Assembly: GCF_021532655.1 (NCBI RefSeq)
Contig: NZ_JAKGAS010000006.1
Location: 124,001-188,000, forward strand
DNA length: 64,000 nucleotides
Source: Paraglaciecola algarum
GTDB taxonomy: Bacteria; Pseudomonadota; Gammaproteobacteria; Enterobacterales; Alteromonadaceae
Direction: 5' to 3'
Of this stretch, positions 20,575 to 28,313 are shown one piece after another. A program made the translations under genes and the position numbers. Position 1 is the stretch's first letter. Every line of letters begins with the position of its first letter. Under the pieces are notes generated by a model. That model was not told the origin of the DNA, did not search any database, and saw nothing but the letters and a program-made list of their open reading frames with translations.

Positions 20575-20751
20575 TGTTTGTATTAATTTGATGATAAATT
20601 TGTTAAAATGATGTTTTTTGAAGATTATTGATTGGTATTGAATTTTTTTTGGAGTGATGTGGTTCAATATCACTTTAATCATCTTAAAGTGATTGAGGCG
20701 CGTTATGGTTTGTCTAATTATTTTGCAATTGAAGTTTAAATAGGTCTCAGG

Positions 20752-20928
20752 TTGTCTACTGATCAAAGAATTAAAAAGCAACAATCACCCACACCACTCA
20801 AGGTATTTAAAGGGAGCGTCTTTGGAGAGTTATTTGATGCTGATAAAAATCGCTTGTATTGTTACACATCCAATTGTGTGGCTTTAACAACTGACACTAA
20901 TAAACAGTTATTTACGTCACTATTTTAA
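20752..20928 (+). pseudogene. Remnant of an ECF sigma factor N-terminus
   Basis: A 58-codon frame containing VFGELFDADKNRLYCY, which matches QFGQLFEADKKRLYAY near the N-terminus of the intact sigma factor at 23314. Similarity then fades and the frame stops at 20926, before region 2. No initiating ATG is visible (TTG at 20752 is possible). It looks like a decayed or cut sigma paralog. A functional short peptide is not excluded. Otherwise the 20490-21206 interval holds only regulatory sites and AT-rich sequence. Confidence 0.6.
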
Positions 20929-20935
20929 ATCGCTA

Positions 20936-20968
20936 GGGGTGTCAATATCCAATCGACAAGGCTTTACT
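20936..20968 (+). promoter_or_regulatory. Degenerate bipartite PUL element upstream of the PL14-fold gene
   Basis: GGGGTGTCA (20936-20944), 17 bases, then CTTTACT (20962-20968). The left box differs from the consensus at one position and the right box at three. Spacing is identical to sites A-C. It points toward the gene starting at 21207, about 240 bp away. Confidence 0.35.
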
Positions 20969-21206
20969 ATATATCAGCGTTGTTAATTTTTTGTAGCGTA
21001 ATTGTAATATTTTGTCGGGGTTTTAGTCTCAATCCTTAATGTTCGTTTCCATGAATGTATAGCGAGAGTTATCCAAGGTCACAATAATCTATTTCTATTC
21101 GCTGATATAACTTCACTTGTAGCTACCGAGTTAGTTGCTTTGAATCCTCATTGCTAGTCCAAGTCTTAAGTCACTGGTCTAGAAGTTAATAAAATTAGGA
21201 AGTATT

Positions 21207-22094
21207 ATGAATAAAACCAATTTTTTAAAACCTAGTTCTGGCCATGCAATAATTGCATGTATTGCTTTATCAGTATTAACGTTATCGGTAAATGCTCAAA
21301 CCTTATATTCTAACGACTTTCAATCGACTAATGCCATTAGCCGTTTGAGTCTAGACAAGGGGGCATCACAAGCTGAACGACGAACTTATAATTTTGATGG
21401 CCGTTCGGGTACTGGTGTAAAGCTAAAGCAATTAAAAAGCAATGATTGGACTAGTATTCTCGGAAACCCCGATTTCTCAAATAAGAGAGACGTTACCCTA
21501 AAATACAGCTTCTATGCACCCAGTAGTCGATGGGAATATCGTTTACAAGGTAAGTTACCAGGCCTACAACCAGATCGTCCTCATTTCGGTGGAAATAAAA
21601 ATGATGCGCCAGTGTGGGATAAGTGGAGTGTTCGTTTAATGTGGATATCGACCTCAGGTAATATCAATGTTGGAAACGATGGCAGAGCCCGCCCGTCTGT
21701 TTATATTTATGACCAAGATAGACAAGTAGGAAGTTTTGGTAAACACCATATAGTCGACGGACTTTATCTACCGAAAAGTGATTGGGTCGACGTTGAGATG
21801 TATGTAAAGGTTAATTCTCATCAAGCCGGTACAGGTAAAGCTTGGAGAAATGGTGAAGTTCAGCTTTATATTAATGGTAATTTAGAAAAAACAGTATCAG
21901 GATTAAAACTTATTGGTGACCTGCCTAGTCAGTACGGCAACCAAGCACCAAGCCAAGCTAAAATCTCTAAAATTGCATTTCATAACTATTATGGTGGCTC
22001 TAAGAGTGATAGCAAAAATGTGCCATTAGCAGATGATACGTTCATTTATATGGATAATCTTGAAGTGATTAATGGTTTGTCAATCAGTAACTAA
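21207..22094 (+). CDS. Secreted PL14-fold protein (polysaccharide lyase 14 domain)
   Basis: Secreted protein of 295 residues with a signal peptide ending VNAQ (cleavage before TLYSNDF). The body resembles the polysaccharide lyase 14-type beta-jelly-roll domain: YRLQGKLPGLQPD, WSVRLMWIST, a VEMYVKVNS strand and IYMDNLEVING at the end. The KLPGL block is shared with the protein at 43214, although the rest is diverged. A Shine-Dalgarno (TAGGAAG) precedes the ATG. It sits between decayed fragments of a sigma factor and an anti-sigma gene, so it may have been inserted into, or kept from, a duplicated regulatory module. Lyase activity is possible, but a binding role cannot be excluded. Confidence 0.65.
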   Translation: MNKTNFLKPSSGHAIIACIALSVLTLSVNAQTLYSNDFQSTNAISRLSLDKGASQAERRTYNFDGRSGTGVKLKQLKSNDWTSILGNPDFSNKRDVTLKYSFYAPSSRWEYRLQGKLPGLQPDRPHFGGNKNDAPVWDKWSVRLMWISTSGNINVGNDGRARPSVYIYDQDRQVGSFGKHHIVDGLYLPKSDWVDVEMYVKVNSHQAGTGKAWRNGEVQLYINGNLEKTVSGLKLIGDLPSQYGNQAPSQAKISKIAFHNYYGGSKSDSKNVPLADDTFIYMDNLEVINGLSISN

Positions 22095-22530
22095 TGAAGT
22101 TATTTTCGATTAAAAATATCTGATAATTCGCCTTTGAATAGCCATTCAGGGGCGACGTAGGTGGATAAAAATTGTTTTCTGTTTGTTGATAAATAGACTT
22201 AGTTGCTCGAAAATTCGATTTAAACAATTATCAATAGCCGTCTTCAATTAAAAAATTCAACAATATATTATATCAATTCCCATCCCCAAAAATCATTCTC
22301 AGTAGCTAAATATTTATGGGGGATTGTTGTCAGTGCAGTGTTAGTTATATTTTAAGTGTATTAAAAGCGTTGTTAGCCCTAATTAATTTAGCCTTCAGAT
22401 TACACATCAAATACCTTTATTAGATAAATTATGTGTTATCGTACGTTTGTTACATCTTAAATTTTTTTCGTTTTTCTGGAAGTCTGTGTCTACGTAGTTA
22501 AATTTATAGATACCCATGTCAGACAACGCA
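22095..22530. other. AT-rich non-coding stretch
   Basis: Between the PL14-fold gene and the transposase-like remnant I see no gene, convincing terminator or repeat. It is AT-rich with stops in all frames, in keeping with decayed sequence. Confidence 0.5.
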
Positions 22531-22590
22531 ATGAAACATCCCAGAAGCAAATTCTCTGCTGAGTTCAAATGGTGTCATGATTTAAAATAG
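22531..22590 (+). pseudogene. Possible transposase (IS3-type OrfA) N-terminal remnant
   Basis: An ATG followed by MKHPRSKFSAEFK and a stop after 19 codons. The basic start plus FSAEFK resembles the N-terminus of IS3-family OrfA proteins. No OrfB, terminal repeats or target duplication were found nearby, so at best it is a scar of a past insertion within the decayed 22.1-23.2 kb segment. Confidence 0.3.
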
Positions 22591-22799
22591 GGAAAGCCAA
22601 CTGGGTCAAGAGTTTACACCCGCCTGATGTACCCATGCTATCAGATGAGTCGCCTATTTACCCGTAAATGTCATCGAAATTGAGTCCAGCGCATGAAGCA
22701 AAAACAGAGCATCAAGCAAATTGTCTGTGAAACTCTCCTCGGGGTATCAGTTAACAATTGATAACTTCGACGACATCACACTTAGCTAGGATGTAACAG

Positions 22800-23153
22800 A
22801 CGTACTCTTACTCAAAAGCTATTTATATCAATGGAGAACAACTTGCCTCCTATCAATACGATCCTGATTCAAAAGTGCTAAGTGAGGGGCCAGGAAAAGG
22901 AGAAATAGGCAATAATTCGGCATGGACTCGATGGGAAAAAGGCGCATTTTCCGGTGTGATAGACGAAGTGGCGTTTTACGATTTTGCTTTGCCTGCTTTC
23001 ACATTACAACAACACGTAAAACAAGTTAGATAAGGTCTAAATTATTTTGGTATGCCGCCAAGTTATCGAGCTTTACCTGAAAAAATAAAATTTCCGCTGC
23101 CTGAATTCCAGTCAATTATGTTAGACCCATTAACTGGTTTACCTAGCCAGTAG
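22800..23153 (+). pseudogene. Remnant of a FecR-LamG anti-sigma gene (C-terminal part)
   Basis: One frame reads SKAIYINGEQLASYQYDP, then GVIDEVAFYDFALP, an in-frame TAA at 23031, then LNYFGMPPSYRALPEKIKF and a stop at 23151. This parallels the last 120 or so residues of the intact gene at 23907 (VKAIYLDGKRVAFYQHPP, DVIDEVAFYDFALSE, YNYYGLAPNT, LPERIRM). It is therefore the decayed LamG end of a second anti-sigma gene, with its 5' part gone and one nonsense codon. With the sigma fragment at 20752 it outlines a lost paralogous regulatory pair. Confidence 0.75.
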
Positions 23154-23313
23154 ATAAATAGCGGTAACAATTATTACTATCTTCATTTAAATTCAAGTTG
23201 ATTTTTTAATGTTATAGGCTGTTTTACGTATAAGTAGTGCTTGTTTTTTTTAATACAGAGACGTGTTATAAATGTAAATCTTATCTTATCTTATTTTATT
23301 TTTTACTTTTGTC

Positions 23314-23907
23314 GTGCCTGAAAATAATAACCTTTCCTTAATAAATAACACTGAGCCAAATACAAAAGGGTTAAATGAAACTGAATTGTTACGAGCAAGT
23401 CAGTTCGGCCAGTTATTTGAAGCAGATAAAAAACGTTTGTATGCTTACATCCATGCGTTTGTTTCTGATCACACGATAGCTGAGGATATTTTTCAAGAAA
23501 CTAGTTTGATCTTATGGCAAGAGTTTGACAAATTTGAGATAGGTAGCAAATTTTCAAAGTGGGCTAATGTCATAGCTTTTTATCGCATCAATCATCACCG
23601 AAATGCTAACAAAAAATATCAGCTGGGGTTGAGCGATGATTTCTTACAAGAATTTAGTCAAAACATCAGTATCATTGAAAGCAATACTAACACTCAAGAG
23701 CAGAAATGGCAGGATCTAGAGCACTGTTGCGCGTTACTGTCTGAACCACTGAGAAAAGTTTACCAAAGCTTTTACATAGAGAATTTAACAGCTCAAGATA
23801 TTGCAACAAATACAGGACGCTCTCTTATTGCTATTCGAAAAGTCGTACACAAAGTAAGAAAACGGTTATTTGATTGTATTGAACAAAAAAAACAAGGTGC
23901 GTCGTAA
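23314..23907 (+). CDS. ECF-type RNA polymerase sigma factor (Planctomycete/Verrucomicrobia-like group)
   Basis: Sigma-70-family ECF sigma factor of 197 residues, with region 2 (LYAYIHAFVSDHTIAEDIFQ then ETSLILWQEF...FSKWANVIAFYRINH) and region 4 (LSEPLRKVYQSFYIENLTAQ then DIATNTGRSLIAIRKVVHKV). The style (QETSLILW, FSKWA, region-4 IAxxTGRS) resembles the sigma factors abundant in Planctomycetes and Verrucomicrobia rather than FecI. The only start in reach is GTG at 23314, with no good Shine-Dalgarno and a TTATC-repeat-like run just upstream. Either expression is weak or the start lies elsewhere. It overlaps the anti-sigma gene by one base, so the two are co-translated. It probably directs transcription from the GGGGTATCA-N17-CTATTCC elements (inference). 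Confidence 0.85.
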   Translation: MPENNNLSLINNTEPNTKGLNETELLRASQFGQLFEADKKRLYAYIHAFVSDHTIAEDIFQETSLILWQEFDKFEIGSKFSKWANVIAFYRINHHRNANKKYQLGLSDDFLQEFSQNISIIESNTNTQEQKWQDLEHCCALLSEPLRKVYQSFYIENLTAQDIATNTGRSLIAIRKVVHKVRKRLFDCIEQKKQGAS

Positions 23908-25544
23908 TGAAGCGAAGTGAGCAATTTCCAGAGGTTAGAGAGATCGCTGATGCCGTCTGTTCAGATTGTGCCACACCAGAGCAATTGGCAAAGTTAGAAC
24001 AATTGTTACGGGGCAATTTTGAGGCGCAGCATTTCTACTACGACTACATCAATATGCATGCTCAATTAAGTGAATCTAAGCGTCGTAGTACTGAAGTCAT
24101 TTTCCGACGAATGACTGAAGAAGTTGTTGTGCGCTCTAATGCAAATTCCTCTGCACACGAAAACAACAATAACCTTGATAACGAACATGAACAAACACAA
24201 GGTAAAAAAATAATAAGTAAACCCATATTTATATCCTTGTTGGTATTAATCGGGATTATCTTCAGTTTACTCTGGTTAATGCTCAACCGAAGCACAGCCC
24301 CATTTGTTGCCCACATCATTAACGGTAACGTGACTACCACCTATCCCGGAAAGAAAGTTGGTAGTGCCTTACTTGCCGGCGATTTTAGCAATGACCAAGA
24401 CGTTACAATAAAACTAATTGATGGTGATACCTTACATATTGCCCCTAACTCACTTGTTAAGATATTTAATAGTCGAGAAATAAAGCTAAAACGAGGCAAG
24501 ATAACCCTTGAAGCATTTTCCGAAGATAACACCATAGTGCACACCAAGGAGTTCATTGTTCAATCCAGAGGTGATGATCTTAGTGTTGCGCTAGAATACC
24601 CTGCTCCTAGAGTGATTAGCGGAGCAAAAACGGAATTAGTACCCTTACGTTGGCGGCCTAAGCACTTTTGGAATTTTAATGGGCAAGGCGATCGAGTGAT
24701 GGATACTGCAGGCAGCGCCCATGGCGTTGTCGCTGCAGGTGCAACCAGAGTGAAAGGTTTGATTGGTCAAGGTGCTTTTATATTTGATAATAGTCCTACC
24801 GCACATATTGAGCTTGGCAGCGGTGGAGGTACAGTGCCTGGCAGTGGTTCTTTTGCTGTGGTTGATGGTGTTACCATCGAAGCATTAATTCGGCCAGAAA
24901 ACTCGGGTGAATTTGGCGGGGCAGGGGAGATATTCCGTCAAAACCGCCCAACTGACGAGCCAGCTATTTTGCTGAGTTTTGAACATGACACAAGTAAGGT
25001 TAATTTAAGCCCCAAAGATGAAGTTAATCTAAGTTTGAACTTTGGCTTGGTCATATTAGGAGAAGGTTACCATGAATTAAAGGTATCACTTGATGGACGC
25101 GATGGTCGACCAAGCTTGGCAGAAATTAAAGACGGTAAGTACCACCATATTGTGGGAACCTACAATGCTACAACAGGTGTTAAAGCTATTTACCTTGATG
25201 GTAAAAGAGTGGCATTTTATCAACACCCCCCTGGTTCAATAGTGGTAAGCGGAGGCTCTAGTCCCGCTGTAATCGGCAACTCTGCAGCAAAAAATCGACA
25301 TAGCCAAAACGTTTTTACAGACGTTATTGATGAAGTCGCTTTTTATGATTTCGCATTAAGTGAGTTTATAGTTAATTATCATCTACTTAATATAAAAAAA
25401 GGTTACAACTACTATGGTTTGGCACCCAATACAGAGGGATATGATATCGTTTTACCAGAGCGAATCCGTATGGTTTTATCACCTTATTCTACTTATGAGC
25501 TGGTCCCATCGTTCGGGATACCAGCAAAACTTATTGAAAAATAA
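23907..25544 (+). CDS. Transmembrane FecR-LamG anti-sigma factor
   Basis: A 545-residue membrane protein. A cytoplasmic N-terminus (1-100) contains a short helical segment (EQLAKLEQLLRGNFEAQHFY) of the kind seen in anti-sigma regulators. One transmembrane helix spans about 104-127. A periplasmic FecR domain follows at about 130-230 (VAHIINGNVTTTYPGKK, LIDGDTLHIAPNSLVKI). A LamG/concanavalin-like domain covers about 245-510 (HFWNFNGQGDRVMDTAG, GVTIEALIRPENSG, KAIYLDGKRVAFYQ, VIDEVAFYDFALSE). The start codon overlaps the sigma stop by one base. A lectin-like sensor fused to FecR suggests that glycan or oligosaccharide binding in the periplasm controls sigma release without a dedicated transducing receptor. 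The architecture is seen directly; the signalling model is inferred. Confidence 0.85.
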   Translation: MKRSEQFPEVREIADAVCSDCATPEQLAKLEQLLRGNFEAQHFYYDYINMHAQLSESKRRSTEVIFRRMTEEVVVRSNANSSAHENNNNLDNEHEQTQGKKIISKPIFISLLVLIGIIFSLLWLMLNRSTAPFVAHIINGNVTTTYPGKKVGSALLAGDFSNDQDVTIKLIDGDTLHIAPNSLVKIFNSREIKLKRGKITLEAFSEDNTIVHTKEFIVQSRGDDLSVALEYPAPRVISGAKTELVPLRWRPKHFWNFNGQGDRVMDTAGSAHGVVAAGATRVKGLIGQGAFIFDNSPTAHIELGSGGGTVPGSGSFAVVDGVTIEALIRPENSGEFGGAGEIFRQNRPTDEPAILLSFEHDTSKVNLSPKDEVNLSLNFGLVILGEGYHELKVSLDGRDGRPSLAEIKDGKYHHIVGTYNATTGVKAIYLDGKRVAFYQHPPGSIVVSGGSSPAVIGNSAAKNRHSQNVFTDVIDEVAFYDFALSEFIVNYHLLNIKKGYNYYGLAPNTEGYDIVLPERIRMVLSPYSTYELVPSFGIPAKLIEK

Positions 25545-25577
25545 GTGCGAATGGTTAAGTTAACGATATGCAAATGA

Positions 25578-25605
25578 CTTTGAAATGCATATTTCAGAGT
25601 TTTTT
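25578..25605 (+). terminator. Rho-independent terminator after the anti-sigma gene
   Basis: A 9-bp stem (25578-25586 with 25591-25599, one G-U pair), GCAT loop, then six T. It lies 34 bp after the anti-sigma stop and separates the regulatory pair from GH78. Confidence 0.65.
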
Positions 25606-25737
25606 GCTGCTCAAAGGTGCCACGAAACTCATATTGGTACTTTTTTCTAGGCAAACTTCCTAAGGTCTTCCTTAATCTACCTAAAAATTACTTGGGCACC
25701 ACAGAGTCATAAATTTATGAAATTTATTGGTTTTTAG

Positions 25738-25770
25738 GGGGTATCAATTAGCTACTTTCAGCGCTATTCC
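25738..25770 (+). promoter_or_regulatory. Bipartite PUL element, site C: GGGGTATCA-N17-CTATTCC
   Basis: GGGGTATCA (25738-25746) and CTATTCC (25764-25770), with 17 bases between and TTATA following, 42 bp before the GH78 start. The spacer half CTACTTTCAGCG nearly repeats that of site A, so these two sites may also share a copied upstream segment. Confidence 0.62.
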
Positions 25771-25812
25771 TTATACAGAATGTGAACAATGTAGTATCAA
25801 TCAGAGAAAATT

Positions 25813-28215
25813 ATGAACATATTTAAATTCCACTGGCTTTTTTATTTAAGCTTTTCAATTTTTTTTACTTCATTGGCGAGTGCAGCAGATAGTGGTTTGA
25901 AAACCGAAAACTCTGTAAGTTGGACTGCCAATTGGATTTGGAGCAATGAAAGAGCCAGCATTCCCAACACTTGGGTCGCATTTCGTAAAGAAGTGACGGT
26001 TGATCAACTCAGCGATAAAGCGGTTGCCTACATTAGCGCAGAGACTAAATATTGGCTGTGGATCAACGGTGAGCTAGTGGTGTTCGAAGGTGGTTTTACA
26101 GGTGGCCCAAGTCCGGTTAAGTCTTCACCACGTGTTGACAATTATGCTATTGCCTCTAATAAATATTACGACACTGTCGATATTGGAAAATACTTAAAAA
26201 AAGGTAAAAACACTATTGCCGCATTAACTTGGTACTGGGGAGATAACGGTACTAAAGGTACGCATATCTCCGCTATATCTGGTGGTTTTCTGTTTCAGGC
26301 AGAAGTTGGCAAGCAAACTATCGTTTCAGACAAATCATGGAAAGCGATAAATCACGCGGCTTATCAACGGGATTTTATTAAAACAAACCCAATCCGTATT
26401 GCCGCTTGGAGCGTAAAGTATGATGCAAGTCAAGCAATGGGAGATTGGACTAAACAGGCTTGGTATATGCCGGGTTTTGACGATTCTCAGTGGAAGGAAC
26501 CAACAACGAAACGTTTTCCTCCCCGTGAACCATTTTTTGGATTATTTCCGAGTGAAATACCGCCTTTCACTAACTATGGTCTAGCTAATTGTACTAACTA
26601 CCCAGATTCTAAATTTCCTTTTGTCAGCGACGGCAAAAAAATAAAGTGTCAGTTAGATTTTAATAAAAACTACACCCCCTATTTTGATATTGAAGCTGAA
26701 GCAGGACAGAAAATTAAAGTCGAATCGAATATGACGCGAAGTGGCATTGATACTTTTTATACCACCAAACAAGGTCGTCAGCAGTTCGAATCGTACTCCT
26801 GGACCAACGGTCGAATTATCGAATACACCATACCAAAAGGTGTGACTGTTCATGCATTAAAGTATCGCTGGACAGGTGTGGGTACTGCACCTGGGCACTT
26901 TGAGTCTGATGACGATTGGTATTCGCGCATTTGGCAAATGGCCGAAAATACCTTGTATATTTGTGCTCGTGACAATTTTATGGATACCCCCGACCGCGAG
27001 CGCGGTTTATGGATTGGTGATGTGGCTGACCAAGCCAGTTATTTATTTTATTCAATGGACAAGCCCGGTCGTGATTTACTGAAAAAAGCGATCAAAGTCA
27101 CCATGGCTTTTAGCGATTCTGAATCAGGCATTTTTGCCGGTTTAGGCCCTGGGCGTTTTCGTGAGTTACCTGCGCAAAGTTTACAATTTATCGAACAAGG
27201 GGTTTGGCATTATTATTACAATACAGGTGATAAAGAAACCCTCGCTTACGCCTATCCATACGTGCATAAGTATCTAACCTTGTGGGATATCAAAGAAAAC
27301 GGTTTAGCGACTTTTAGAGCCGGAGCTTGGAAATGGACCGACTGGGGCCCACAAGACACCATTGATTATGATGCGATTCAAAATGCACTCTATTACAACG
27401 CTTTGGTTTCAGCCCGCAAAATGGCGCTGGCATTAGGAGATAGTGCCCATATTACGATGTATGAACAGCGTATTGCTTCAATTAAAGATGCCTATCAAAA
27501 ATACTATTGGCAAGACGGATTTTACAGCAGTAATCCTAAAAAATTTAAAGACGATCGCGCCAACGCCATTGCTATTTTGTTTGGTTTAGCCAAACCAGAA
27601 CAGCATCAAAAAATTGTTGATAATGTGCTAGTGCCCAATCACTTTGCCAGTCCACATTTTGAGTGGATGGTTTATAACGCCATGGCCATCGCGGGTCGTT
27701 ATGACGATGCTTTAGCGCGAATGAAAACACGTTATGCTAAACAAGTCGATAATCCAAAGTTATCTACTTTAGCTGAATATTTACCAAGTGGTGGCACGGA
27801 AAACCACGCATGGAATGCACCGGCTACGATCTTAAGTCAATATATTGCGGGGATTGCGCCCACATCTGTAGCTTGGAAAGCCTATCAAATTATGCCGAAT
27901 ATGGCACACATGAAAGTTCTGAAACAACAAGTGCCCAGTGTGCAAGGTGATATTGATTTCAAAATTCAACGTGATGATAAACAAATTACTATGACTTTAG
28001 ACTCACCTGCTAAAACTACGGCGTTGGTGGGTATTCCAAAGCAGTATTTCGACATCAAAAACGTGAGTATTAATGGTGCTTCGGTTTGGCAGAAAAGTAT
28101 CTCGTTAGGCTCGAACCCTAAACAAATGAATGGTATTAAATTTGTCGGGGAAGATGACAAATACCTTAAATTTGAATTTGCTGCCGGTATTTGGATGATT
28201 CAAGCCAATCAATAA
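25813..28215 (+). CDS. GH78 alpha-L-rhamnosidase, secreted
   Basis: Inverting alpha-L-rhamnosidase of family GH78, 800 residues, with a signal peptide (hydrophobic LSFSIFFTSLASAA). An N-terminal beta-sandwich (WTANWIWSNE, YWLWINGELVVFEGG) precedes the (alpha/alpha)6 barrel. The barrel starts with the GH78 motif DTPDRERGLWIGDV (Glu396 within it) and includes WKWTDWGPQ and ENHAWNAPATILSQYIAG, where an acidic residue near NHAW is in a typical catalytic region. It has its own promoter element (site C) and terminator-isolated context, and is followed by the PL28-like lyase. With three GH106 genes it makes rhamnose the dominant sugar signature of the locus. Anomeric linkage and substrate are inferred from family only. 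Confidence 0.9.
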   Translation: MNIFKFHWLFYLSFSIFFTSLASAADSGLKTENSVSWTANWIWSNERASIPNTWVAFRKEVTVDQLSDKAVAYISAETKYWLWINGELVVFEGGFTGGPSPVKSSPRVDNYAIASNKYYDTVDIGKYLKKGKNTIAALTWYWGDNGTKGTHISAISGGFLFQAEVGKQTIVSDKSWKAINHAAYQRDFIKTNPIRIAAWSVKYDASQAMGDWTKQAWYMPGFDDSQWKEPTTKRFPPREPFFGLFPSEIPPFTNYGLANCTNYPDSKFPFVSDGKKIKCQLDFNKNYTPYFDIEAEAGQKIKVESNMTRSGIDTFYTTKQGRQQFESYSWTNGRIIEYTIPKGVTVHALKYRWTGVGTAPGHFESDDDWYSRIWQMAENTLYICARDNFMDTPDRERGLWIGDVADQASYLFYSMDKPGRDLLKKAIKVTMAFSDSESGIFAGLGPGRFRELPAQSLQFIEQGVWHYYYNTGDKETLAYAYPYVHKYLTLWDIKENGLATFRAGAWKWTDWGPQDTIDYDAIQNALYYNALVSARKMALALGDSAHITMYEQRIASIKDAYQKYYWQDGFYSSNPKKFKDDRANAIAILFGLAKPEQHQKIVDNVLVPNHFASPHFEWMVYNAMAIAGRYDDALARMKTRYAKQVDNPKLSTLAEYLPSGGTENHAWNAPATILSQYIAGIAPTSVAWKAYQIMPNMAHMKVLKQQVPSVQGDIDFKIQRDDKQITMTLDSPAKTTALVGIPKQYFDIKNVSINGASVWQKSISLGSNPKQMNGIKFVGEDDKYLKFEFAAGIWMIQANQ

Positions 28216-28226
28216 AACTTGTTAGC

Positions 28227-28248
28227 CCCTATGTTATAAAACATAGGG
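28227..28248 (+). other. Intergenic hairpin between GH78 and lyase gene
   Basis: A 9-bp perfect stem (CCCTATGTT/AACATAGGG) with ATAA loop lies 11 bp after the GH78 stop, without a T-run. It could stabilise the upstream mRNA or attenuate readthrough into the next gene. The sequence does not decide. Confidence 0.4.
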
Positions 28249-28313
28249 CATAAGGACTAAATAAATGATGTATACCCAAATGTTTTGTGTGTACATAACT
28301 AAACGAGAAAGCT

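Noticed and set aside
20560..20784. Minus-strand 74-codon frame upstream of the TonB receptor
   Set aside because: Ile/Asn/Phe-rich composition of AT-rich DNA, no family features, overlaps regulatory site B and the sigma remnant.
22741..22749. Seventh GGGGTATCA box
   Set aside because: The left box is exact, but 17 bases later there is TCGACGA, not CTATTCC, and no gene start is near; probably chance or a decayed site.
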